NCBI GenBank assembly: GCA_905204385.1
Contig: CAJKZL010000141.1
Span: forward strand, 1-7,473
Reading direction: 5' to 3'
DNA length: 7,473 nt
From: an uncultured Odoribacter sp.
Lineage (GTDB): Bacteria; Bacteroidota; Bacteroidia; Bacteroidales; Marinifilaceae
In this document: in pieces, positions 1 through 6,348 of the stretch
How positions within the stretch are numbered: position 1 is the first letter of the stretch
Layout: every line of letters begins with the position of its first letter
Position numbers and translations under genes: made by a program
The notes under the pieces: generated by a model
Databases searched by the model: none
The model's input: only the letters and a program-made list of their open reading frames with translations
What the model was told of the DNA's origin: nothing

Positions 1-2181
1 CTGCTCTCTTTGCTTCGGAACATCATAACCGACATTTAACTCCACTATAGCGATGATTCCTTTCTCGGGGGCGTGTTCCCGGAGAAAGAGGTATTCCTGA
101 ACATAGTGTAATTTCTCGTCCTGGCCCCGTACCTGTATGATGCGCATGAAAGGAGTGGTGATATTTTCCTTGCGGATACGATCCTGAAAATCCAGAATCG
201 CCATGCGATCTTCTTCGCATACATTTTGATAAGTTGGCAATTGATCGGGCAGTTTTTTTTCGTTCAAATTACTGTACCAGGCGGGAGAGGCGAAGCCTTT
301 ACGGTCCAATAGATTGTAAGCTGCGACTCCAACACCGATCGTTTCTGAGGCAAACTGAAAAATATGTTCCCATCTTTGCTTGGCTTCGCGTTCGCGTTCC
401 AGTGGGGTCAAGTCGATGGCTACGGCCATGTAATGGGTTTTTATTCTCTCTGCATTCAGTAAAGGTTTTACAATCAGGTCCCATTTCTTTTTTTCAATAA
501 CCCGGTTCGGAAGTTTTTCCTCCTGAGTTTCTATTTCTTCATTGATGGCTTGGTTTTGCCGGAGCATTCGAAGCGAACTTTCTTTGAGGTGAGGATGCAG
601 GAAAATATGTCCGCAAAGGATATCTTCTTTCCGACAGGGTTCATGGTTTTCTTTTCCGTCGATAATCCTGAAAAGAAGCTTTCCTTCTGCATCGTAAAGT
701 GCAAAATCCATGGCGGAATTTTGATAGATCGTTTTTAATCTTCGATACAGATTCCGGTAATTTTCGTATTCTGTCCTTATTTTCCGGGTAAGCATCAAAT
801 GTCTAACCACTACTAGTGTGATCCCCGCCAGAAGGATCAGGAGCAGGGTGGTGAGGAGGATCGTTCTTTCGTGGCGTTGATAAAAGGACGGCGGTATATT
901 TTTGTAAATCACTCCTTCGATTTGTTGTGCTTTTTTTTCCAGTCCATAGCGTTTTAAAGCCGGTACGTTCAGATGAATTTCGGTTTGACTGACTTTTCGA
1001 AAGGGTATGGAATCTACCGGGACGCCGTTTAAGAGGGCGCTGATCTGACGGATGGCCGGTGAAGTGATTTGCTGTATGGGGATGTGTACCCCGCCGAGCC
1101 AGTAGCTTTTCTCGATGGGGCGTTCGGTCAGGGTGAGAATGGGAGAAGACAGGACATGAGTGAACAGGGAGTCGATTTCTTTTTCGGGCCGTTTGCTGTA
1201 AACGCCGTTTATATTCCAGGCATAGGTAATGAAAACCCGGTGGGGGACGGGTTGCAGCATGGCATCGAAAATCGAATCCGTATTCAGGCGGTTGTGAAAG
1301 ATGGTTTGCAACCGGACGTTGGGCAAAATCTCCGGTAGGACTTGGCGTAAGCGATATAAGGCATAAGCACTTTTATAATAGTCGTTGTCTATCCAGACGA
1401 GTTCTTGCAAGTCGGGGAAAAGCTGCTGCAGCAATTCCAGGTTTTCGCGTACCGGAATTTCTGACATAATGCCGGTCAGATGATAGTTGCTCGTAAGCAG
1501 AGTTTCGCCACTGGGAAGCCGGGTGGCTTTGTCGGCCATGTCGATTCCGACATGCCGGAGAAGCTTGTCGTAGTTGGCGGCAATGGAATCGTTTTTAAAT
1601 ACCGAGACAATTTGCCTGTTCTCCGCAGCGTCTGCGGCATGAAGATCCTGGATCTGTTCGGGCATTTGGAAATAGGTGGTGTGAAGGACGAGCGAGTCGT
1701 TCAAGGCACAACACACGAGGGGAATGTCGCTCCACTTACCTTGCCAGATATGGAGGAAAAGGTGTTTGTAATAGGCTTCTTCGCCGATTGTGACGATCAA
1801 ATCGGGTTTGCTCCCGATGTGGTAGATGCTGTTTTTATCCTGGTTTTCCGGATCGATCGTGTCGCCTTCCTCTTCGGCCATTTGCCAGATGATGGCCCGT
1901 AGGGTAAGTAAGACGTTGGCATTGGTCTGGGCTTCTTCAATATTCAGGTTGCCGGTATAAATGCGGAGGGCCGGATATTGCCGGCTTAGGTTGGCTCTCA
2001 GGCTGTCGGCAATTTCTTTGCTCCATCGGGTTTCCGGATGATAACTGTTGAGGATAAGCACTCTTTTGTTGCTGCCGGTGTGTTGTAAGCTGTCCATAGC
2101 AGGTCCGGCCTGTACCCGAAAAAGAAAACAGGAGAAAAGAAATGCCCAACAGAAGAATATTTTGGTGAAATTACTTAACAT
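1..2181 (-). CDS. Sensor histidine kinase, N-terminal part (periplasmic binding-protein-like sensor, TM helix, two PAS-like domains); runs off left edge
   Basis: Reading the minus strand from ATG 2181-2179 gives 727 codons with no stop down to base 1, so the gene is open at the left edge. Residues 1-25 are a signal peptide (cleavage likely after VQA25). Residues about 38-420 resemble the uncharacterised ABC-type substrate-binding fold (opening RVLILNSYHPETRW, later DLIVTIGEEAYY, closing near LLNGVPVDSIPF). A membrane helix lies at about 440-462 (ILLTTLLLILLAGITLVVV). Two PAS-like segments follow, at about 475-590 and 603-720. HisKA and HATPase domains are not in the window; kinase identity is inferred from collinearity with the complete kinase immediately upstream. 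Shared landmarks are PPxF[YF]xRH just before the helix, and IGVA(A/Q)YNL in the second PAS. Expected topology: sensor in periplasm, PAS and kinase in cytoplasm. The start lies inside the end of the upstream kinase gene, so the two are probably co-transcribed. A diverged ligand specificity is possible. High confidence for the reading frame, good for the kinase call. Confidence 0.86.
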   Translation of the reverse strand, partial: MLSNFTKIFFCWAFLFSCFLFRVQAGPAMDSLQHTGSNKRVLILNSYHPETRWSKEIADSLRANLSRQYPALRIYTGNLNIEEAQTNANVLLTLRAIIWQMAEEEGDTIDPENQDKNSIYHIGSKPDLIVTIGEEAYYKHLFLHIWQGKWSDIPLVCCALNDSLVLHTTYFQMPEQIQDLHAADAAENRQIVSVFKNDSIAANYDKLLRHVGIDMADKATRLPSGETLLTSNYHLTGIMSEIPVRENLELLQQLFPDLQELVWIDNDYYKSAYALYRLRQVLPEILPNVRLQTIFHNRLNTDSIFDAMLQPVPHRVFITYAWNINGVYSKRPEKEIDSLFTHVLSSPILTLTERPIEKSYWLGGVHIPIQQITSPAIRQISALLNGVPVDSIPFRKVSQTEIHLNVPALKRYGLEKKAQQIEGVIYKNIPPSFYQRHERTILLTTLLLILLAGITLVVVRHLMLTRKIRTEYENYRNLYRRLKTIYQNSAMDFALYDAEGKLLFRIIDGKENHEPCRKEDILCGHIFLHPHLKESSLRMLRQNQAINEEIETQEEKLPNRVIEKKKWDLIVKPLLNAERIKTHYMAVAIDLTPLEREREAKQRWEHIFQFASETIGVGVAAYNLLDRKGFASPAWYSNLNEKKLPDQLPTYQNVCEEDRMAILDFQDRIRKENITTPFMRIIQVRGQDEKLHYVQEYLFLREHAPEKGIIAIVELNVGYDVPKQREQ
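2171..2181 (-). other. 11-base overlap of the two kinase genes (likely translational coupling)
   Basis: The ATG of the downstream kinase (2181-2179) lies inside the last codons of the upstream kinase, whose TAA is at 2173-2171. The two frames differ, and no Shine-Dalgarno-like sequence precedes the ATG. The downstream signal peptide begins right at this ATG, which supports the start choice: the next in-frame ATG, at codon 29, falls after the signal peptide. The overlap implies one mRNA and probably coupled translation of the two paralogues. Confidence 0.8.
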
Positions 2182-5100
2182 GGTTTAACCAGTGGTTTAT
2201 GGTTTCTAACAAAGTTTTTTTATCTAAAGGTTTTGCTAAAAAAGCGTTGAAACCGTTATCGAGTGCTTGTGTTTCATCTTTGGAGAAGGCATATGCCGTG
2301 GTGGCGATAATGGGGATCGTCCGGGATTGTGCGCGGATTTCCAGCGTTGTTTCATATCCGTTTTTTCCGGGAATTTTAAGATCCATCAATATCAGATCGA
2401 AGTTTCCCTTCCCGAATAAGTCGATGGCTTCTTCACCATTCCAGGCATGCGAAATGCGGAAGTGGTTTTTGAGCATGAAATGAAGCAACAGGAAATTGCT
2501 GGGATCGTCTTCCACGATTAAAATGTGGGGTTGGTGGTGTGGTTCCCTGTCGTCACTGAAAGTGGGAAAATTGCCAGCAGAAGGGGAAGTGACGGGTTTC
2601 GCTTTTTTTACCGGAAATATTGCCCGGAAAGTAGAGCCCCGGCCTTCTTCGGATTCGACGCTTATTTCTCCGTTAAGACCCTCCACGATGGCCTGCGAAA
2701 TGGATAATCCCAGTCCGTATCCCTGAGCGGTTTTGTTTGCCCGGTAAAATCGCTTAAAGATCGATTGGCGTTGGGTTTCGGGAATGCCGATACCGGTGTC
2801 GGAGACATATAAAGTCAGTCTATCCTGGTCGAGGCGGTAGCCCAGTCGGATGCTTCCTTGTTTCGTGAATTTAAGTGCATTGGTTAAAAAATTGGTCATC
2901 AATTGCTTCAGGCGAATCTTGTCGGTAAGGATATACAATTCTTTTTGCGGGCATTCGCAGCTGAATTGCAATTTTTTTTGATTCGCCTTGATCTGATAGA
3001 TTGTAGCCACATCCTGTAGCAGGGCATTGACATCCGTGACGGAATAGGCAAAGGTCATCGATCCGGATTCGATTTTGGATAAATCGATAATATCGTTCAC
3101 CAGCCGGAGTAATATTTCATTATTTTCTTCGATGTGGTGTATCATTTCCTGTCGGATTTCCAGGTCCCCGGTGACAATCATCAGGTTCGAAAATCCCACG
3201 ATGGCGTTCAGGGGAGTATGTATTTCATGGCTCATGTTGGCGATGAAGGTATTTTTTAATTGTTCGGCTTCCCGGGCTTTCCGGGTCGCCGCCTGTATTG
3301 CCGAGGCCAATTGCTTTTCCCGGTCTATGTTTTCATTTATTTCGGCCACCCGGATCTGTCCTTGTTCGGGATGATATTCCATGACTTTGATGTTCTCCCG
3401 GATGTAATGGACCGTATCGTTGGGGGGACAAACGCTGATTTCGCATGTCAGCCGTTCTTCTTTGCCTTTTCTGGCCTGCTGTAAGAATTGGCGGAGGATC
3501 TGCCGGTCATCGGGAGCGACGTAACGGTAAGCTGTCCGGTCATTCCAGGACTCCGGGCCCTCCCATCCCATATGATGTCGCCAGGAGTCGCTGACCATGC
3601 CGGCTTGATCGAACAGATTGTATTGTGCTACTCCGATATCGGCTTTGTTCATGGCAAAATGAAGAACGTTGCGCATTTTTTTGTGGGCTATTTTTTCCTG
3701 GTAGATATCGGTGGTGTCGACCAGCATGACCAGGATGTTGTTTTCGTTCGGGGTATGGCCCGGAATATAACGAATGACCAGGCGGAAGTATTGACAGACT
3801 TCCTGCTGGATACCGGTCGGTCGGGAAAGATACCGGCCTTCATAGATCGATAACATCCGGTTGATATTTTCCTGATGCCGTATTTTATCCTGTAAGTGCC
3901 TGTCCGGGAAGAAGTCATCGTAGAGGTTCGGAGCTTCCGGATGTTTCCATTTCCAAGAACGAAGAAGCGCTAAGGCTGCGTCGTTTTTATGGAGCAGGCT
4001 GCCGTTGGAATCGAAAATCAGCAGTGCAATGGGCATATTGTCATAAATGATCCGGAATTTCTCATGCAGCAATTTGTATTTTGTCAGTAGGGATTTGCTT
4101 TCCTGCTGGTATTTCCGGGTCCTCGCATAGATCAGATAACTGATGATGAATATACATGCCAGTACCAGCAAGAGGGTGATCGGGCGTAGGTGACGGATGA
4201 AAAACGGTGGCGGTAGGTTATAGTACCGGAGTTCGGGGGCTTTTAGGAAATCCCGGGGAACCGGAGGAGAGTAGGAGGATTGGGCATTCCGGTAAAAATA
4301 GTGTTGCTGAACATATTGAAAAGGAAGATCAGTGAGTGGGGTCCCTTCGTAAATGCGCATAATCAAACTTGCCGTTTGCCGGGCATATTGATCGGAAGTG
4401 GTGAAGTAGCCTCCCGTAATCTGGTTATTGGTCGGTCCTCCGTCCCGCAGGGAGTAAGACGGTATTTGTAAGTCGGCGATAAAAGAGGGGATGCTGTTGA
4501 ATACGACAGCCGCTGAATCTGCCGGAAGGCGGTTGATATAGTTGGATATGCTGTTCCGATCGGTCTTCCTGCAATTAAAATAGCTTGTTTTGACTTGGGA
4601 AAGCGTGGAGCCCAGCATTTTTTTCTCCTGGTACCAACTGTATTCGTCGTCATAGGTCCCGTTTGAAATATATACGATTTCTTTTAACGAAGGGAAGCTA
4701 TGGCTAAGACATTGGGTACGGCTGTAGCTAACCTCATCCCGTAACACTCCTGTTACAGACAATTTTTTAGTCGACGCTGCAACGGGAAGGAACAGACTAT
4801 CGGTAAAAGTGTCGGCGGTAAAAAAATCCCCATAATCTTTCAATATTTTAGGATGGACGCTACAGAGAACAACCGGAACTTTTCCCCAGATTCCCCTTAA
4901 ATTCATAATCCGGTATAACATCCAGCTTTCATCGCCGATCAGTACCAGTACTCTGGGAACAAGTACTTTACGAGTCAGACGCGCTTGGGAAAAAGCTTTT
5001 TGCATATTTAGCCGAGAGGCCAGCATCGTTTTTTGTATATCCAGAGAGGCATAGACGGTACGGAAAATCAAAGCGGGATTAGCCTGTTCCAGTTCATTCT

Positions 5101-5263
5101 GAATTTTTTTGGCGATGGCGGTGGTGTAAGGGTTTTCATATTGATTGGCGCTGAGGATCAATATGTAATTTTCGGAATTTAACTTATATTCTTTTTCCGC
5201 TGCTTTTAAAGAGGTTGTAAGAAAGCAGATAAACAATAATATGATGTGTCGGGCATTTAGCAT
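2171..5263 (-). CDS. Hybrid two-component sensor histidine kinase with periplasmic binding-protein-like sensor domain, PAS-PAS-HisKA-HATPase-receiver
   Basis: Complete 1030-residue inner-membrane hybrid kinase. Residues 1-21 form a signal peptide (ILLFICFLTTSLKA). Residues about 27-340 resemble an ABC-type substrate-binding fold and would sit in the periplasm as the ligand sensor. One membrane helix spans about 362-381. PAS-like domains lie at about 400-525 and 532-645, followed by a short helical linker. The HisKA H-box MSHEIHTPLNAI contains the phosphoacceptor His679. The HATPase has N795 in its N-box (TNALKF), DTGIGIP from D822, and GYGLGL at 848-853. The C-terminal receiver has the acidic cluster E918-D919-D920, phosphoacceptor D961 (MDLKIPG) and K1011 (AKP), so both catalytic modules look intact. 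Oddity: the H-box Arg that normally follows HE[IL] is His682. No AraC-type DNA-binding domain is present, so this is not a classical Bacteroides hybrid two-component (HTCS) regulator and needs an external phosphotransfer partner or response regulator. It is transcribed away from the SusC-like gene and overlaps the next kinase. The sensed ligand is unknown. Confidence 0.95.
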   Translation of the reverse strand: MLNARHIILLFICFLTTSLKAAEKEYKLNSENYILILSANQYENPYTTAIAKKIQNELEQANPALIFRTVYASLDIQKTMLASRLNMQKAFSQARLTRKVLVPRVLVLIGDESWMLYRIMNLRGIWGKVPVVLCSVHPKILKDYGDFFTADTFTDSLFLPVAASTKKLSVTGVLRDEVSYSRTQCLSHSFPSLKEIVYISNGTYDDEYSWYQEKKMLGSTLSQVKTSYFNCRKTDRNSISNYINRLPADSAAVVFNSIPSFIADLQIPSYSLRDGGPTNNQITGGYFTTSDQYARQTASLIMRIYEGTPLTDLPFQYVQQHYFYRNAQSSYSPPVPRDFLKAPELRYYNLPPPFFIRHLRPITLLLVLACIFIISYLIYARTRKYQQESKSLLTKYKLLHEKFRIIYDNMPIALLIFDSNGSLLHKNDAALALLRSWKWKHPEAPNLYDDFFPDRHLQDKIRHQENINRMLSIYEGRYLSRPTGIQQEVCQYFRLVIRYIPGHTPNENNILVMLVDTTDIYQEKIAHKKMRNVLHFAMNKADIGVAQYNLFDQAGMVSDSWRHHMGWEGPESWNDRTAYRYVAPDDRQILRQFLQQARKGKEERLTCEISVCPPNDTVHYIRENIKVMEYHPEQGQIRVAEINENIDREKQLASAIQAATRKAREAEQLKNTFIANMSHEIHTPLNAIVGFSNLMIVTGDLEIRQEMIHHIEENNEILLRLVNDIIDLSKIESGSMTFAYSVTDVNALLQDVATIYQIKANQKKLQFSCECPQKELYILTDKIRLKQLMTNFLTNALKFTKQGSIRLGYRLDQDRLTLYVSDTGIGIPETQRQSIFKRFYRANKTAQGYGLGLSISQAIVEGLNGEISVESEEGRGSTFRAIFPVKKAKPVTSPSAGNFPTFSDDREPHHQPHILIVEDDPSNFLLLHFMLKNHFRISHAWNGEEAIDLFGKGNFDLILMDLKIPGKNGYETTLEIRAQSRTIPIIATTAYAFSKDETQALDNGFNAFLAKPLDKKTLLETINHWLNHVK

Positions 5264-5280
5264 CGAAGTGCTGATTCTGG

Positions 5281-5320
5281 ATAAATTTTTACAAATATAT
5301 TGAATAATATTAAAATTTAT
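5281..5320. repeat. 9-base perfect inverted repeat flanking the kinase -7 box
   Basis: ATAAATTTT at 5281-5289 and AAAATTTAT at 5312-5320 are perfect reverse complements separated by 22 bases. The candidate -7 box lies in the spacer and the predicted transcription start falls in the left arm. The geometry would suit a dimeric regulator, but the arms are almost pure A/T, so chance is a serious alternative. Confidence 0.3.
5292..5299 (-). promoter_or_regulatory. Candidate -7 promoter element (TATATTTG) for the kinase operon
   Basis: On the minus strand these bases read TATATTTG, an exact match to the Bacteroides primary sigma factor -7 consensus TAnnTTTG. It ends 28 bases before the kinase ATG at 5263, implying a leader of roughly 20-25 bases. 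No clear -33 TTTG lies about 20 bases upstream, where the sequence is plain A/T. In such AT-rich DNA a chance match is possible. Confidence 0.45.
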
Positions 5321-5333
5321 ATCCTCTTTGTCT

Positions 5334-5422
5334 GAATTTAGGCATGGATGTTAATGAAAATAAAAAATAATAGGCTTTTAAGGAAGAAGATGCTAAAATT
5401 CCTAAATAAATATCTAAATTCG
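5334..5422. repeat. Repeated CTAAA(A)TTC motifs upstream of the SusC-like gene
   Basis: GAATTTAG at 5334-5341 is the reverse complement of CTAAATTC at 5414-5421. A near copy, CTAAAATTC, sits at 5393-5401, and CCTAAAT follows at 5401-5407. The two forward copies start 21 bases apart, about two helical turns, just upstream of the receptor start. This could be a regulator-binding cluster for the receptor promoter; low base complexity makes it tentative. Confidence 0.25.
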
Positions 5423-5460
5423 TACCATTTAATAATAAAAGTGATTGAAAATACAGATTT

Positions 5461-6348
5461 ATGCTAAAGATTTTGTTCTTCTGGGGAATATTTTTTCTGT
5501 TCATGCTGTTTCAAGAAAAAGGGATGGCTCAAGAAATAAAAGTTTTCGGCGTGGTGATGGATGAAGATCATTTTCCACTTCCGGGGGCGACGGTAAAAGT
5601 GAAAAACAGCTCGATAGGAACGGTTACCGATCATAAAGGATATTTTCGGTTGAGTGGAATAGCGACGGGAGAAAAACTGCTGGTTTCTTACGTAGGGAAA
5701 CGAACGGTAGAAGTTGCCGGAGGAGCGGATATGAAAATAATGCTCCTTCGGTATGCCCAGAAATTGGACGAGGTCATGGTACAGGTGGCTTATGGAAGTC
5801 AGAAAAGTTATGCCGTGGCGGGTGCCGTTTCCACGATGGGAAGCAAAGAAATCGGGCGAAGACCGGTGAGCAGCGTGGTATCGGCGTTGGATGCAGGAAT
5901 ACCGGGCCTCCTGGTCAATGCAACCTATGGTCAGCCGGGAGAGGACCCGGATATCCGGATCAGAGGGTTTGCTTCGGTCAATGGGGTGAATACTCCTTTG
6001 TATGTGGTGGATGGGGTGCCCTATTCAGGCAGTTTGGCCGATCTGAATCCGGATGATGTTGAAAGTGTTTCCGTCCTGAAAGATGCTTTAGCCGCAGTGC
6101 TTTATGGCAACAGGGCAGCTAACGGGGTGATTCTGATTACCCTGAAGCAGGCGAAGAGCCGGCGGCTGAGCATGGAGTTTACGGTCCGTCAAGGTGTTTA
6201 TGCCCGAGGGATAAAAGAATATGCAAGAGTAGGAACGGATGATTTTATGGAGGTGATGTGGAAGAGTTACCGCAATTCCTTGCTGACCAATAATCCGGAT
6301 GCCTTCCCTACCCTTGAAGAGGCTAATCGGGCAGTGAACGAGACTTAG
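5461..6348 (+). CDS. Translatable N-terminal fragment of the SusC-like receptor (CarboxypepD_reg-like domain, TonB box and plug)
   Basis: This is the 295-residue product if TAG is read as stop. Residues 1-23 are a signal peptide (cleavage after GMA, leaving Q24). Residues about 27-100 match the carboxypeptidase-regulatory-like beta-sandwich common at the N-terminus of SusC proteins (PLPGATVKVKNSSIGT, then DHKGYFRLSG). The TonB-box region is LDEVMVQVAYGSQKS from L102. The plug spans about 115-230, with LYVVDGVPYSG at 180-190, NPDDVESVSVLKDA at 196-209 and YGNRAANGVILIT at 215-227. The stop falls shortly after the plug-to-barrel transition (EYARVGTDDFMEVMW). The fragment would be exported to the periplasm but lacks any barrel, so it could not act as a transporter and would probably be degraded; a residual TonB-binding role is speculative. 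The start is chosen because the signal peptide begins there. Confidence 0.8.
   Translation: MLKILFFWGIFFLFMLFQEKGMAQEIKVFGVVMDEDHFPLPGATVKVKNSSIGTVTDHKGYFRLSGIATGEKLLVSYVGKRTVEVAGGADMKIMLLRYAQKLDEVMVQVAYGSQKSYAVAGAVSTMGSKEIGRRPVSSVVSALDAGIPGLLVNATYGQPGEDPDIRIRGFASVNGVNTPLYVVDGVPYSGSLADLNPDDVESVSVLKDALAAVLYGNRAANGVILITLKQAKSRRLSMEFTVRQGVYARGIKEYARVGTDDFMEVMWKSYRNSLLTNNPDAFPTLEEANRAVNET
6346..6348 (+). other. In-frame amber (TAG) codon interrupting the SusC-like frame at codon 296
   Basis: The sequence reads NET, then TAG, then IERFLKYNIYD. Aligned with the usual SusC order this is the linker before the conserved YN-x-[FY]-D segment, where a sense codon is expected. Single-base changes that would restore sense include CAG (Gln) and TGG (Trp) by transition, and TTG (Leu), AAG, GAG, TCG or TAT/TAC by transversion. 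The only other natural stop visible in the window, that of the complete kinase, is TAA, so nothing here shows how this genome uses TAG. Confidence 0.9.

Larger units (their letters stand above)
5264..5460. other. Divergent AT-rich intergenic region between the kinase operon and the SusC-like gene
   Basis: This is the only non-coding stretch in the window, 197 bases separating the start codons of two divergently transcribed genes. It is visibly richer in A/T than the flanking genes. It holds a good Bacteroides-type -7 box for the kinase direction, a 9-base inverted repeat around it, and repeated CTAAA-containing motifs. For the SusC direction I see only a weak -7 candidate, TAAATTCG at 5415-5422 (one mismatch to TAnnTTTG), with no matching -33 TTTG. 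No Shine-Dalgarno precedes either ATG, as is usual in Bacteroidales. No terminator hairpin is apparent. Confidence 0.75.

Noticed and set aside
1480..1902. 140-codon plus-strand open frame
   Set aside because: It is antisense to the left sensor kinase, whose frame there encodes a coherent binding-protein-like domain; no start signal or family resemblance.
1937..2149. 70-codon minus-strand open frame starting MGISFLL
   Set aside because: It is a shifted frame of the left kinase's signal peptide and sensor start; the ATG at 2181 frame continues for 727 codons and carries the real domains.
3488..3853. 121-codon plus-strand open frame
   Set aside because: Antisense shadow of the PAS region of the complete kinase; no independent support.
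2171..5263. Classical HTCS regulator
   Set aside because: There are no Reg_prop/YYY beta-propeller sensor repeats and no C-terminal AraC helix-turn-helix; the protein ends within the receiver domain.
5310..5504. 64-codon minus-strand open frame across the intergenic region
   Set aside because: It overlaps the start of the SusC-like gene in antisense, has an AT-driven composition, no recognisable domain, and would occupy the promoter region.
6346..6348. Genome-wide recoding of TAG or pyrrolysine insertion
   Set aside because: Cellular Bacteroidota are not known to recode TAG, and no pyrrolysine genes are visible. TAG-to-Gln recoding is known in some crAss-like phages, but this is ordinary host-type sequence. 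Kept only as a remote alternative.
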